NCBI GenBank assembly: GCA_946886405.1
Contig: CAMPIO010000005.1
Span: forward strand, 1 to 64,000
Direction of reading: 5' to 3'
DNA from: an uncultured Pseudoxanthomonas sp.
Lineage (GTDB): Bacteria; Pseudomonadota; Gammaproteobacteria; Xanthomonadales; Xanthomonadaceae
Length of the DNA stretch: 64,000 nt
A model generated the notes under the pieces. It made no database searches. It worked only from the letters and a program-made list of their open reading frames with translations, and was not told the DNA's origin. Below, piece by piece: positions 27,428 to 36,717 of the stretch (its first letter is position 1; each line of letters opens with the position of its first letter). Both the position numbers and the translations under genes were made by a program.

Positions 27428-29416
27428 TCAGTCCGATTGCGTGGGCGACACGATATCCAGGCGTTTCATCCGTCGATAGACCGTGGCGCGGCACGAACCG
27501 AGATCGCGCGCGGCTTCGCTGATGTTCCATCGGTTGCGGCGCAGCACTTCCAGCAGCGCGGCACGCTCGTCGTCGCCGGGTGCCGGTTCCCGCGGAAACG
27601 GGATCACGGTCGCTGTCGCGTGCGGCATTGCGGTTTCGCTGTCGATGACCTCCTGCGGCAGGTGGTCGAGGCCGACGGTGGCGCCATCGGCGATCGACAG
27701 GGCGTAGCACAGTGCATTGCGCAGTTCGCGGATGTTGCCGGGCCAGTCGTGGCGCAGCAGCGCCGCCACGGCCTGCGGATCGATCGCCGCACGCACACCC
27801 ATCGACTCCGCTTCCATCTCCAGGATGCGCTCGATGAGGAACGTCTTGTCACCGCGCTCTCGCAACGCCGGCAACGCCAGCGTGGCCCCGCAAAGGCGGT
27901 AGTACAGATCTTCGCGGAAGGTGCCCGCGACGATCTGCCGGCGCAGGTCGCGGTGCGACGCTGCCACGACGTTGAGGTCCACCCGCACCGGCTCGTCTGC
28001 GCCGAGCGGCAGCACTTCACGCTCGGCCAGCACGCGCAGCAAGCGCGTCTGTAGCGGCAGCGGCATGTCGCCGATCTCGTCGAGGAACAGCGTGCCACCG
28101 TCCGATCGCTGGATCAGTCCCTTCATGCCCTTGCTGCGCGCGCCGGTGAACGTGCCCGGCGCGTAGCCGAACAGCTCGCTCTCGATCAACGACTCCGGGA
28201 TCGCGGCGCAATTGACCGCCACGAACGGGCGATCGGCGCGCCGGCTGGCGTCGTGCAGCGCACGCGCGAGCACTTCCTTGCCGGTACCCGTTTCGCCCTG
28301 CAGGAAAATGCTGACCGGCTTGTCCACCAGTCGCGCGGCACGTTCGAGCAACTGGTCCATGCGCGCATCGCCCCCTGACAGGCGTGACAGCACGCTGGTC
28401 CGTGCGGGATCGCGCTGCACGTCTCCAGCATCGGCGGCCTGCATGCGCGGCGCGGTCTTCGGCGCGATCATCGATGCGTGGTAGCCCAGCCCGTCCCAGG
28501 TGGTGACCACACCCCGCGAATCATGCGACGTACCCTTGGTCAGTCGCCAGATGTCGTCGATGCGCGTGCCGAACACGCCCGTGAGGTGGTTGCCGACGAG
28601 CTGCGCGCGTGCGTCGTCGCGTGTATGCAGCGATTCCAGCAACCGGAGCTGCTGGCGGGCACCGCTGTTGGCGCCGACGATGCGGCCATCGCGGTCCACG
28701 GCCAGCATCAGTTCGCCGCATACGTCGACCAGCGGACCGACGGTACCCAGCCGCAGGATCCAGTGGGCGCGGAACTGCCGGATGAAGTTCGCGTCCTCGA
28801 TCATGCGCGCATGCAGCACGGTCAGGTGGCGCGCCAGGTGCAGGCTCTCGCGCCGGTCGGGCGAGGACAGCGCAGACACGTCCAGCGCCCCCATGAAAGC
28901 GCCATCGGGATCGTACAGCGGCGTGCTGGTGCAGCTGAGGCCGATGTGCCCGATGTAGAAATGGTCCTCACGGTCGCAGATCACGGTCGACTGCTCGGCG
29001 ATGCACGTACCGATGCCGTTGGTGCCGGCGTGGATCTCGTTCCAGTTCGCCCCGAGTGCGAGACCCGCGCGACGCAGCGGCGCATCCCAGGTGTCGTTGC
29101 CGATGAAGTCCAGGGTGACGCCTTCCGCGTCGGTCAGCAGCAGCACGTAGCCGAGATCGGAGACGTGCTTGTACAGCTGTTCCATGCCGGCACGCGCCAC
29201 GTGCAGGTGCTCTTCCACCTGCTGGCGGCATTCGCGCAGGCGCGAATGGGTTTCGATGCGCACATCCGGACGCATGGCCGGATCCAGTGCGTGCTCATTG
29301 GCGCAGCGGCGCCAAGAGCGGTGGATCAGATCGGTGTTTGCGTTGTTGCCAGCGTGCTGCGATCCCGAATGGATCACCCGCAACACTGTTTCGACGTGTT
29401 GTTGGACAGTTGCCAT
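27428..29416 (-). CDS. AcoR-like sigma-54-dependent transcriptional activator
   Basis: 662 residues: an N-terminal GAF-type sensor region (about 1-300), a central AAA+ domain with Walker A GETGTGKEV and Walker B GGTLFLDEIGD, and a Fis-type helix-turn-helix at the end (NRWNISEAARDLGSCRATVYRRMKRL). The sigma-54 contact loop is GTFTGA instead of GAFTGA. This order is that of AcoR, which senses acetoin or alcohols. It is placed between the sigma-54 operon and lutB, and probably switches on the alcohol-oxidation genes when substrate is present. ATG 29416 has a GGGAGGGG site; the longer frame to 29509 does not. Confidence 0.9.
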   Translation of the reverse strand: MATVQQHVETVLRVIHSGSQHAGNNANTDLIHRSWRRCANEHALDPAMRPDVRIETHSRLRECRQQVEEHLHVARAGMEQLYKHVSDLGYVLLLTDAEGVTLDFIGNDTWDAPLRRAGLALGANWNEIHAGTNGIGTCIAEQSTVICDREDHFYIGHIGLSCTSTPLYDPDGAFMGALDVSALSSPDRRESLHLARHLTVLHARMIEDANFIRQFRAHWILRLGTVGPLVDVCGELMLAVDRDGRIVGANSGARQQLRLLESLHTRDDARAQLVGNHLTGVFGTRIDDIWRLTKGTSHDSRGVVTTWDGLGYHASMIAPKTAPRMQAADAGDVQRDPARTSVLSRLSGGDARMDQLLERAARLVDKPVSIFLQGETGTGKEVLARALHDASRRADRPFVAVNCAAIPESLIESELFGYAPGTFTGARSKGMKGLIQRSDGGTLFLDEIGDMPLPLQTRLLRVLAEREVLPLGADEPVRVDLNVVAASHRDLRRQIVAGTFREDLYYRLCGATLALPALRERGDKTFLIERILEMEAESMGVRAAIDPQAVAALLRHDWPGNIRELRNALCYALSIADGATVGLDHLPQEVIDSETAMPHATATVIPFPREPAPGDDERAALLEVLRRNRWNISEAARDLGSCRATVYRRMKRLDIVSPTQSD

Positions 29417-29518
29417 GCCACCCCTCCCAGGCCGGCCGAAAGCGTTCCCGCTTGCGTGCCGTTCGTGTGTATGGACGTGCGGATGCTCCCGGTCCGCCGC
29501 CGATGCCATCGTGTTCCC

Positions 29519-30985
29519 CTACTCCTCCTGCGTGTCATGTGATGTCGCGGTGCGCGCATTCCGCAACCGCTCATGCAGCGAGCGCGGCGCGGGCGTCAGG
29601 GGAATGCGCGAGCGTGTCCAGCCACCCTGGCAAGCGGGCGTGAAGCCGCGCAGCCGGGAGGCGATCCAAGTGAACAGGCGATACCGCATGCGATTCGAAT
29701 ACAGCAGTCGCCACGCCTTCCAGGCGAGCACCTCCGGGATGCTACGCACTGCGCCCTGTCCCTTCAACGCTTGGCGTTGTTGCATTGCGGGACGTCGATG
29801 GCGTCCCGCTTCGCGCAGATGCATCAGCAGTTCCGGAATCGGGATGCCGACCGGACAGACGTCGCCGCATGCGCCGCACAGGCTGGACGCTGTCGGAAGG
29901 TCGCGTGTCGATTCGAGGCCCAGCAGATGGGGCGAAATGATCGCGCCGATCGGTCCGGGATAAGTAGTGCCATAGGACAGCCCACCGATGCGCGCATACA
30001 CCGGACAGTGGTTCATGCATGCGCCACAGCGGATGCACTGCAGCGTCGCGCGGAAGCGTTCTTCGGCGAATGCCTGGCTGCGGCCGTTGTCCAGCAGCAG
30101 CAGATGCACTTCACGCGGGCCGTCCTTCTCGCCCTCGCGACGTGGCCCGCTGATGATGTTGAGGTAGGTGGTGACGGCCTGGCCGGTCGCGGAACGCGTC
30201 AACAGCGTGAACAGCGGCGGCACGTGCTCCAGCTTCTCGACGACCTTCTCGATGCCGGTGATCGCGATGTGCACGTCGGGCACCGTGGTCGACAGGCGGC
30301 CGTTGCCCTCGTTCTCCACCAGCACCAGCGATCCCGTCTCGGCGACCATGAAGTTGACGCCGGATACGCCGATCTTCGCCTGGCGGAACTTGTCGCGCAG
30401 CGCGACGCGCCCGATGGCGATCAGTTCGTCCACGTCCTCGGTGTAGCCGGCGCCAGGAATGTGCTCGGCGAAGATCCTGGCGACGTCTTCCTTGGTCTTG
30501 TGGATCGCCGGCATGATGATGTGGCTGGGCCGGTCGTGGTCGAGCTGCAGGATGTACTCGCCCATGTCGGTCTCGACGCAGGCGACGCCGTGTTCCTGCA
30601 TGCGGTGGTTCAGCTCGATTTCCTCGCTGACCATCGACTTGCCCTTGACCATCATCGACGCATCGTGGCGCTGGGCGATCTCCAGGAAGATGCGGTTGGC
30701 GTCGGCAGCGTCCTCGGCCCAGTGCACCTGCACGCCACGCGCGTGCAGCGCGCGCTCCAGTTGATCGAGCAGGTCCGGCAACCGCGACAATGCGCGCTTG
30801 CGGATATGTTCGCCGAGCCCGCGCAGCGTCTCGAAGGCCTCGCTGTCGGGGAACTGCACGGCCCGCTTGTCCGCCAGGTAATCCATGGCGCCGCGGAAGC
30901 CGCGACGCAGCACCGGGTCGGCGAGTACCAGCCGCGCGTTGTCCTTGAACGCCACCGGGTCGGCCGCAGGCCGCACAGCGCTCAT
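29519..30985 (-). CDS. lutB: L-lactate dehydrogenase complex iron-sulfur protein LutB (LldF)
   Basis: 488 residues. An N-terminal LUD-type region (KGKSMVSEEIELN, IGVSGVNFMVAETGSLVLVENEGN) is followed by two cluster motifs: Cys317, Cys320, Cys323, Cys327 in CIRCGACMNHCP and Cys370, Cys373, Cys377 in CGACGDVCPVG. LutABC oxidises L-lactate to pyruvate at the cytoplasmic side of the membrane without flavin LldD. It overlaps lutC by four bases (ATGA). The gene order here is lutA-lutC-lutB, while many bacteria have A-B-C. About 100 bases separate it from the activator gene downstream. Confidence 0.94.
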   Translation of the reverse strand: MSAVRPAADPVAFKDNARLVLADPVLRRGFRGAMDYLADKRAVQFPDSEAFETLRGLGEHIRKRALSRLPDLLDQLERALHARGVQVHWAEDAADANRIFLEIAQRHDASMMVKGKSMVSEEIELNHRMQEHGVACVETDMGEYILQLDHDRPSHIIMPAIHKTKEDVARIFAEHIPGAGYTEDVDELIAIGRVALRDKFRQAKIGVSGVNFMVAETGSLVLVENEGNGRLSTTVPDVHIAITGIEKVVEKLEHVPPLFTLLTRSATGQAVTTYLNIISGPRREGEKDGPREVHLLLLDNGRSQAFAEERFRATLQCIRCGACMNHCPVYARIGGLSYGTTYPGPIGAIISPHLLGLESTRDLPTASSLCGACGDVCPVGIPIPELLMHLREAGRHRRPAMQQRQALKGQGAVRSIPEVLAWKAWRLLYSNRMRYRLFTWIASRLRGFTPACQGGWTRSRIPLTPAPRSLHERLRNARTATSHDTQEE

Positions 30986-31665
30986 GCCATGGCCTCCGTG
31001 CGCAGCAGCAGGATGACCAGTTCACGCGGCCCATGCGCGCCGTAGACCAGCAGGCGCTGGATGTCCGCGGTCTTCGACGGCCCCGTCACCAGCAGGGCGT
31101 TGGTCGGCAAGTCCATGGCCCACTGCTGGCATTGCATCACGCCATGCAGCGTGGCATGCAACGCGTCCTCGCGCAGCACGGCGATGTGGATCGGCGGCAG
31201 CAGCGAGAGCGTGCGCGGCTCCCTTGCATCCGGCCATAGCACCAGGCTTCCGGTCTCGGCGATGCCGCCGAGCGTGGTGGTGATGCCGGCATCCACGGTA
31301 TCGAACAGCACCGGCTTCAGCGTTTCGATCGGCGCGTCGTACCAGTCCAGCGCCAGGTCGCGCGTCGCCGACGGCAAGGCGTCCGCAATGGCGGTGTCGC
31401 GGCCCGCCATCAGGCGACGCACGTTCTTGGCCTTCAGCACCGATGCCAGCGCGGCGGGCCAACCGGCGGCGTCGGTTTCGATCACCTCGGCGCGCCATCC
31501 GCGCGCCTGCGCGATGAAGCGTTCACGCAACGCAGCCACGGCGGGAACGGCTGTGGTCGCGTAGTACGCCGCGACATCGGGCGCAGGCAGTTCCACCGGT
31601 GCCGCCGCACGCAGGCGCGACAGGATCGCCGAACGCGCGCGTGCCGATGCGAACGGAACGCTCAT
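30982..31665 (-). CDS. lutC: Lactate utilization protein LutC (LldG), LUD domain
   Basis: 227 residues of the LUD (DUF162) family. The motif ITTTLGGIAETGSLVLWPDA, followed by LLPPIHIAVLRED and a C-terminal GPSKTADIQRLLVYGAHGPRE-type end, is the hallmark. It is the third subunit of the iron-sulfur lactate oxidase. ATG 31665 overlaps the lutA stop by four bases, and its own stop overlaps the lutB start by four, so the three genes are translationally coupled. Confidence 0.93.
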   Translation of the reverse strand: MSVPFASARARSAILSRLRAAAPVELPAPDVAAYYATTAVPAVAALRERFIAQARGWRAEVIETDAAGWPAALASVLKAKNVRRLMAGRDTAIADALPSATRDLALDWYDAPIETLKPVLFDTVDAGITTTLGGIAETGSLVLWPDAREPRTLSLLPPIHIAVLREDALHATLHGVMQCQQWAMDLPTNALLVTGPSKTADIQRLLVYGAHGPRELVILLLRTEAMA

Positions 31666-32450
31666 GCCCCCGCCTCCGGACTGGGCAGGCCCCAGCGTTC
31701 GCGCAGGAAGCTCGCGATGTGCCTGCCCTGCAGGCGGCCTTCGCGTCGCGCGAGCGTGCCGTTGAGATTGAGCAGGCATCCGCAGTCGCCGCTGACGAAG
31801 GCATCGCAGCCGCTGTCAGTGAGCGCATCGGCCTTGTCGCCCGCCATGGCAGCGGAGATGTCCGGCTGCTTGACCGCGAACGTACCGCCGAAGCCGCAGC
31901 ATTCCGATTCGTAGGCCTGGATGTTCAACTCGACGCCCGGCAAACCTTCGAGCAACTGGCGCCCACTGGCCAGCGCGCCGGTTTCGCGGCGTGCGCTGCA
32001 CGACGTGTGCAGGCAGACCGACACCGGGGCGTCGGTGGCAGCGACGGGCAACGGCAGATCGGTCGCCGCGAGGAAGTCGGTGAACTCCACCACCCGCGCC
32101 CCGATGTCGCGTGCACGCGCCAGCAGCATGGGATCGTCCTCGAACAGCTTCGGCCAGTGGTGCCGCATCATCCCGGCGCACGAGCCCGATGGCACCACGA
32201 TCGGCCAGCGCTGCGGGAACAGATCAAGCTGCGCCTGCGCGACCCGGCGCGATTCTTCGGGAAATCCGCTGGTGTACGCGGGTTGCCCGCAGCAGGTCTG
32301 CGCATCGGGGAAATGGACGCGGCAGCCAAGGTGCTCCAGTACCGCGATCGCGTCGAGGCCGGCGTCGGGCATGAACAGGTCCACCACGCAGGTGGCGAAC
32401 ACATACACATCCCGGGAGGGGGAGGAGCCGGCAGGATCTGGCGAGCGCAT
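31662..32450 (-). CDS. lutA: Lactate oxidase subunit LutA (LldE), CCG-domain
   Basis: 262 residues with two cysteine-rich CCG domains: QTCCGQPAYTSGFP near residue 50 and ESECCGFGGTFAVKQPDI near 185, plus LHTSCSARRETG. These bind a [4Fe-4S] cluster as in heterodisulfide-reductase-like proteins. It is the first gene of the lut unit, facing the regulator gene; ATG 32450 (MRSPDP) is chosen from the family start. The operator at 32509-32523 lies 59 bases upstream. Confidence 0.92.
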   Translation of the reverse strand: MRSPDPAGSSPSRDVYVFATCVVDLFMPDAGLDAIAVLEHLGCRVHFPDAQTCCGQPAYTSGFPEESRRVAQAQLDLFPQRWPIVVPSGSCAGMMRHHWPKLFEDDPMLLARARDIGARVVEFTDFLAATDLPLPVAATDAPVSVCLHTSCSARRETGALASGRQLLEGLPGVELNIQAYESECCGFGGTFAVKQPDISAAMAGDKADALTDSGCDAFVSGDCGCLLNLNGTLARREGRLQGRHIASFLRERWGLPSPEAGA

Positions 32451-32508
32451 GGCGGGCGGGTCTGGCTTGTCCGGCTGCGAGTCTGTGTGGCCCCGCCGGG
32501 CACGGTAT

Positions 32509-32523
32509 ATTGGTCTGACCAAT
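32509..32523. promoter_or_regulatory. LldR/FadR-type operator between lutA and its regulator
   Basis: ATTGGTC-T-GACCAAT, a perfect 15-bp dyad matching the TTGGTnnnACCAA pattern bound by LldR/PdhR-type GntR repressors. It overlaps TATATT at 32506-32511, a possible -10 for the rightward gene, so it can control both directions. Confidence 0.8.
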
Positions 32524-32545
32524 TCGATCCAGCACGGGACCGCCC

Positions 32546-33259
32546 ATGCCTACCCAGGTCGCCCAGGTGGCCCGCCACCTCGAACAAGGCATCGCCGACG
32601 GGCGCTACGCCGCTGGCCGGCGCATGCCGGCCGAACGCACGCTCGCGGAACAACTGGCGGTATCCCGCGCCACCGCGCGCGAGGCGATCGGCCTGCTGGT
32701 CGCGCGCGGCGTGCTGGAGCGTCGCCGGGGCGATGGCACCTATGTGGTGGCCGCGGCGGAACGGCGCATGGCGGAGATATGGCAGGACATGGCGCGACAG
32801 CACCCGATGCTGCAGGCGGACCTGGTGGAGTTCCGCGCGATGCTGGAAGGCCGCACCGCGGAACTGGCCGCGCTTCGCCACGACGACGAAGACCGCGCGC
32901 GTCTGCAGGCCGCGCACGCCGCCGTCGATGCCGCCTATGGCAGCAGCGATCGTCAGGCACAGATCCGCAGCGACGTCGCTTTCCACCGCGCCATCGCCGA
33001 TGCCACCCACAACCCGGTGTTTTCCTACCTCATCGCCTCCTTGCTGGCACTGCTGCACGATCATGTGCAGGTGAGCCTGGCGGGCCTTTCGCCGCAATCG
33101 CCGGTCTCGCAACAACTGCGCAGGCAGCATGACGCGCTGTTGTCCGCGATCCTCGCGCGCGACGCCGCCCGTGCCCGCGACGTGGCAGGCGGCCACATGG
33201 ATTACGTGGCCGTCCAGCTCAATGCACTGCCGAGGATTTCACGCGCACGCACCTCGTGA
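32546..33259 (+). CDS. lldR: FadR-subfamily GntR regulator, LldR-like
   Basis: 237 residues. The winged helix has GRYAAGRRMPAERTLAEQLAVSRATAREAIGLL-type wording and GDGTYVV at the wing; the C-terminal FCD effector domain has the metal-binding histidines in DVAFHRAIADATHNP and QHDALLSAILARD. Proteins of this kind repress lactate genes until L-lactate binds. Its place divergent from lutA, with the TTGGTC/GACCAA dyad between them, supports that role. A pyruvate-sensing PdhR-like role is the alternative. Confidence 0.87.
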   Translation: MPTQVAQVARHLEQGIADGRYAAGRRMPAERTLAEQLAVSRATAREAIGLLVARGVLERRRGDGTYVVAAAERRMAEIWQDMARQHPMLQADLVEFRAMLEGRTAELAALRHDDEDRARLQAAHAAVDAAYGSSDRQAQIRSDVAFHRAIADATHNPVFSYLIASLLALLHDHVQVSLAGLSPQSPVSQQLRRQHDALLSAILARDAARARDVAGGHMDYVAVQLNALPRISRARTS

Positions 33260-33351
33260 GCCAGTGGCATCCAGCAGGCCTGCACCCGCCACTTCCCCGC
33301 CGTGAAGGCCGCATGCCAAGCTGCGTGCTGGCATCACTACACGTGGCGGGC

Positions 33352-35589
33352 ATGAAGCGACTGCTGGGATTTCTTCTGATGGCGTTCTGCCTGCCATTGT
33401 TGGCACAGAACCCCGTTGTGCATGTCCCGATGGGACTGGACGACGGCCGCCTCGATGAGGCGATGCCGTCGTTTGCGCGCGAAGCATTGAGCCTCCATCA
33501 GGACGAGGACCGGGCGCGTTACCTCGGCACGCGCTTCCGCCTGCAGATGGTCGCCGGCCAGTACGCGCAGGCGATCGAGAGCATCGATGCGCTACGCGTG
33601 CTGCGCAACGATCCGCCTTCGCAGCCACCCCTGTTCCTCCAGTACGAGATCCATGCGCGCGCGAAGCTGCTGCAGGCACGGGACGGGATCCCGTTCGCGC
33701 AGGCGTGGCGCGAGGCATTCGTGCAACGTTTCGGCATGCTGGACGACAGAACGGCGCTGCAGGCGGAGTTCGCTTTCGGCACCTCGATCACACGGGTACG
33801 CGGCGATCTTGATGCGGCGCTGGCGAAGATCGCCGGCAAGCGACGCCTGCCACTGCCCGAGGCCATCGATCTCGTCCGTGCATACCAGGTCCATGCCGCG
33901 TTTGCCGCGCTGCAGCCCCTGTTCGATGACGCCTTGCAGGAAGACGACGCCCGTCGCTACCGGATCGACCGCGACGTGCTGGTGCAGACCCCGGACGGTG
34001 CGCGTATCGCTGCCCTCGTCGTGCGACCTGCCACGGAGACGCGTCTCCCCACCTTGTTGCAGTTCACCATCTACGCCAACGATCACGTGGCCTGGGGCGA
34101 CGCCAAGACGATGGCCGCGCATGGTTACGCCGGCGCGGTGGCATACAGCCGCGGCAAGGGACGCAGTCCGGACGCCATCGCTCCCTTCGAGTACGACGGG
34201 GGCGATGCGGCGGCGGTGATCGGCTGGATCGCGGCGCAGCCGTGGAGCGATGGCCGCGTCGGCATGTTCGGAGGCAGCTACAACAGCTTCGCCCAGTGGG
34301 CCGCGCTGAAGCATCGACCGCCGGCATTGAAAGCCATCGCCACATCCGCGTCGGCGGCGCCGGGCATCGACATCCCGATGGAAGGCAATGTCTTCCTCAA
34401 CTTCATGTATCCGTGGCCCCTGTACACGGCGAGCAGCCGCTGGCTGGACGACGTGCGTTACAACGACAGCCCTCGCTGGGCGAAGCTCGATCACGACACG
34501 TACGCCAGCGGCCGGGCCTACGACGAACGGCCCGAGATGGATGGCAGTACGAATCCGGTGTTCGCGAAATGGCTGCAGCACCCCGCCTACGATGGCTACT
34601 GGCAGGCCATGATTCCGCAAGGCGAGGCGTACGCCGGCATCGACATCCCGGTGCTGGCCACGACCGGCTACTTCGATGGCGCACAGGCCGGCGTGTTGCA
34701 TTATTTCCGCGAGCATCTGCGGCACCGCCCGAACGCGGACCACACGCTGGTGATCGGGCCGTACGAACACGTCACGATGCAGAGCGGCGTCCCGCCGACC
34801 GTGCAGGGCTACACGCCGGATGCTGCTGCGCGCATCAACCTGCAGGCCCTGCGCCTGGCCTGGTTCGATCACGTGCTCAAAGGCGCGCCGAAGCCCGAGC
34901 TGCTGGCCGGCCGCGTCAACTGGCAGGCCATGGGCGCCGATGCCTGGCGCCATGCGGATACCCTGGAGACGATGGCGACGCGCAGGCAGTCGCTCTGCCT
35001 GGCACCGGGTGCCACGGCGGATGCCTACGCGCTGTCCGCGCTACCGCAGCCGGGCATCGTGGCCAGTCAACGCGTGGATTTCAGTGATCGCACCGATGCC
35101 GGCTGGACAGCGCCCCAGCAGGTCGTCAACACCGGACTGGATCCCCTCCTGGGTCTGGTCTTCGTCGGCGATGCCCTCACGCAGGACATGGAACTGGCCG
35201 GCCCGTTCGGTGGCGTGCTGGACTTCACCCTCAACAAGCGCGATGTCGATCTGGCCGTCGGCGTCTACGAGTTGAACGCAGAAGGACAATATCTCGACCT
35301 GGCGTGGTGGCTGCAGCGTGCAAGCTACAGCGAAGACCGCCGGCAGCGTCGCCTGTTGCAGCCCGGTACACCTCAACGTCTCATCGTGAAGGACACGCGT
35401 GTGATCGGGCGAAAGCTGGCAGCCGGCAGCCGGATCGTGGTGACGCTGGGCGTGAGCAAGCAACCCGATCGCCAGCTCAACCTGGGCAGCGGCAAGGACC
35501 CGTCGGTTGAAGGTATCGACGATGCCGGCGAACCGCTCGAGATCCACTGGCGTGGCAGCAGCTGCCTGACGTTCGGGATACGCGAGTGA
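33352..35589 (+). CDS. Exported CocE/NonD (S15) alpha/beta hydrolase
   Basis: 745 residues. Signal peptide MKRLLGFLLMAFCLPLLA, then an N-terminal region of about 190 residues without clear family match, the Xaa-Pro dipeptidyl-peptidase S15 catalytic domain with Ser309 in FGGSYNSF, Asp in TTGYFDGAQAG and His in GPYEHVTM, and a C-terminal jelly-roll domain. The family includes cocaine esterase, glutaryl-7-ACA acylase and proline dipeptidyl-peptidases; which bond is cut cannot be told. ATG 33352 gives a proper signal peptide, unlike the frame start at 33256, which lies inside the regulator gene. Confidence 0.87.
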   Translation: MKRLLGFLLMAFCLPLLAQNPVVHVPMGLDDGRLDEAMPSFAREALSLHQDEDRARYLGTRFRLQMVAGQYAQAIESIDALRVLRNDPPSQPPLFLQYEIHARAKLLQARDGIPFAQAWREAFVQRFGMLDDRTALQAEFAFGTSITRVRGDLDAALAKIAGKRRLPLPEAIDLVRAYQVHAAFAALQPLFDDALQEDDARRYRIDRDVLVQTPDGARIAALVVRPATETRLPTLLQFTIYANDHVAWGDAKTMAAHGYAGAVAYSRGKGRSPDAIAPFEYDGGDAAAVIGWIAAQPWSDGRVGMFGGSYNSFAQWAALKHRPPALKAIATSASAAPGIDIPMEGNVFLNFMYPWPLYTASSRWLDDVRYNDSPRWAKLDHDTYASGRAYDERPEMDGSTNPVFAKWLQHPAYDGYWQAMIPQGEAYAGIDIPVLATTGYFDGAQAGVLHYFREHLRHRPNADHTLVIGPYEHVTMQSGVPPTVQGYTPDAAARINLQALRLAWFDHVLKGAPKPELLAGRVNWQAMGADAWRHADTLETMATRRQSLCLAPGATADAYALSALPQPGIVASQRVDFSDRTDAGWTAPQQVVNTGLDPLLGLVFVGDALTQDMELAGPFGGVLDFTLNKRDVDLAVGVYELNAEGQYLDLAWWLQRASYSEDRRQRRLLQPGTPQRLIVKDTRVIGRKLAAGSRIVVTLGVSKQPDRQLNLGSGKDPSVEGIDDAGEPLEIHWRGSSCLTFGIRE

Positions 35590-35647
35590 CCGCGAACGAA
35601 CGGTCGCGAGTAAAAAGCCGAACGCTGACCGCTACCGTACACCACCC

Positions 35648-36190
35648 TCAGTGCGGAACGGCGCGCTCCCCCTGACGTCTCGCGACGCCGAGCAACAGCG
35701 GCAGCGCCATGGCCCAGGCCACGGCAAGCCAGGCCCCTCCCCGCCACGCGGGCGCTGGGAACTGCGCGGCGTCCCAGCCGCGCGCCGCAGCGAAGTACGC
35801 CAGGGGACCGCCGATACCCCCCAGCATGGCGGCCGCCCATGGATGCGGTTGCAGCGACCGCATGCCCGTGTTGGCCGTGACCGCCAGCGACGCCCATAGC
35901 GCCAGGATCCATGGCGGCGCCATCGCGCTGCCGAAGGTGGCTGCGCGATAGGCGACCCAGCCCTGCCACGCGGCCACGCCATCGATCGCCACTCCGCACA
36001 GCATCGCGAGGACTACCAGGCGAACCTCATCCGCGGGCCGCGGCGCGCTTCGCAGATGGAGCGCGACAAAGCCGAACGCTGCGAGCACCCCGGGCCATGC
36101 CTGTCCTCGTCCGGCGGCGATCACGGCGACGAACCACACCCCCTGGTTGCCGAGCAGATTGAGGATCAGGCGTTTCGTATCGGGACGCAT
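35648..36190 (-). CDS. DUF2878 inner-membrane protein
   Basis: 180 residues with about five to six hydrophobic helices (NLLGNQGVWFVAVIAAG, GVLAAFGFVALHL, VLAMLCGVAIDGV, PPWILALWASLAVTANT, WAAAMLGGIGGPLAYFAA, AWLAVAWAMALPLLLG). NQGVWF and PWILALWASLA match DUF2878, a family of unknown role often near fatty-acid cyclopropane or lipid genes. No partner of that kind is next to it here. Confidence 0.75.
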   Translation of the reverse strand: MRPDTKRLILNLLGNQGVWFVAVIAAGRGQAWPGVLAAFGFVALHLRSAPRPADEVRLVVLAMLCGVAIDGVAAWQGWVAYRAATFGSAMAPPWILALWASLAVTANTGMRSLQPHPWAAAMLGGIGGPLAYFAAARGWDAAQFPAPAWRGGAWLAVAWAMALPLLLGVARRQGERAVPH

Positions 36191-36717
36191 CGCGTCGTTC
36201 CGTGAGGACTACCGTGCATACGTGTCGCCTCACGCAGCAGATGCAGGCATATCCGACCCGATATCCGCGCTGATCGGGGGCGCCTGTTCCAGCCCGCCGA
36301 ACACGCGCGGAGCACCACACGGACGCGCGGGTTCTGCCATGCCTCCCCATGATCCGATGGCAGCGCACGTCCATGCAGTGCACGGGACGTAGAAAAGAAA
36401 AAGCGCCGCCACTTAAAACCATTTTAAAAGTCGCACGCCATCCTGCTTGCGACGCGGCAGGAAAGGCGGCTACATCGACCATCGCTTTCGCACGACCTTC
36501 CGCAACACCGCCAGGAGCCCCATCACCGGCGCGGCGAACGTACCTTCTTCCGCGTAAGGACAGCCCGGTGGCTGCATCACGCTGCACCCGCGTCTTGTGA
36601 GCGCGGACAACCCTCGCCCGCCGTTCGTATCAGCAGCCATCACATGACATGCGATGGCGCGCACTCCGACCGTCGACAGGCGTGACGCCCCTCCCCCCTT
36701 TCCAGAGTGATTGAACG
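36191..36717. other. Gene-poor spacer with an A+T-rich patch
   Basis: No frame in these 527 bases has a ribosome site and family match. From 36391 to 36432 there is an A+T-rich stretch with AGAAAAGAAAAAG and an imperfect inverted repeat ACTTAAAA...TTTTAAAAGT, unusual against about 68% G+C. It may be a promoter-upstream or nucleoid-protein site for either flanking gene. Nothing else is evident. Confidence 0.4.
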
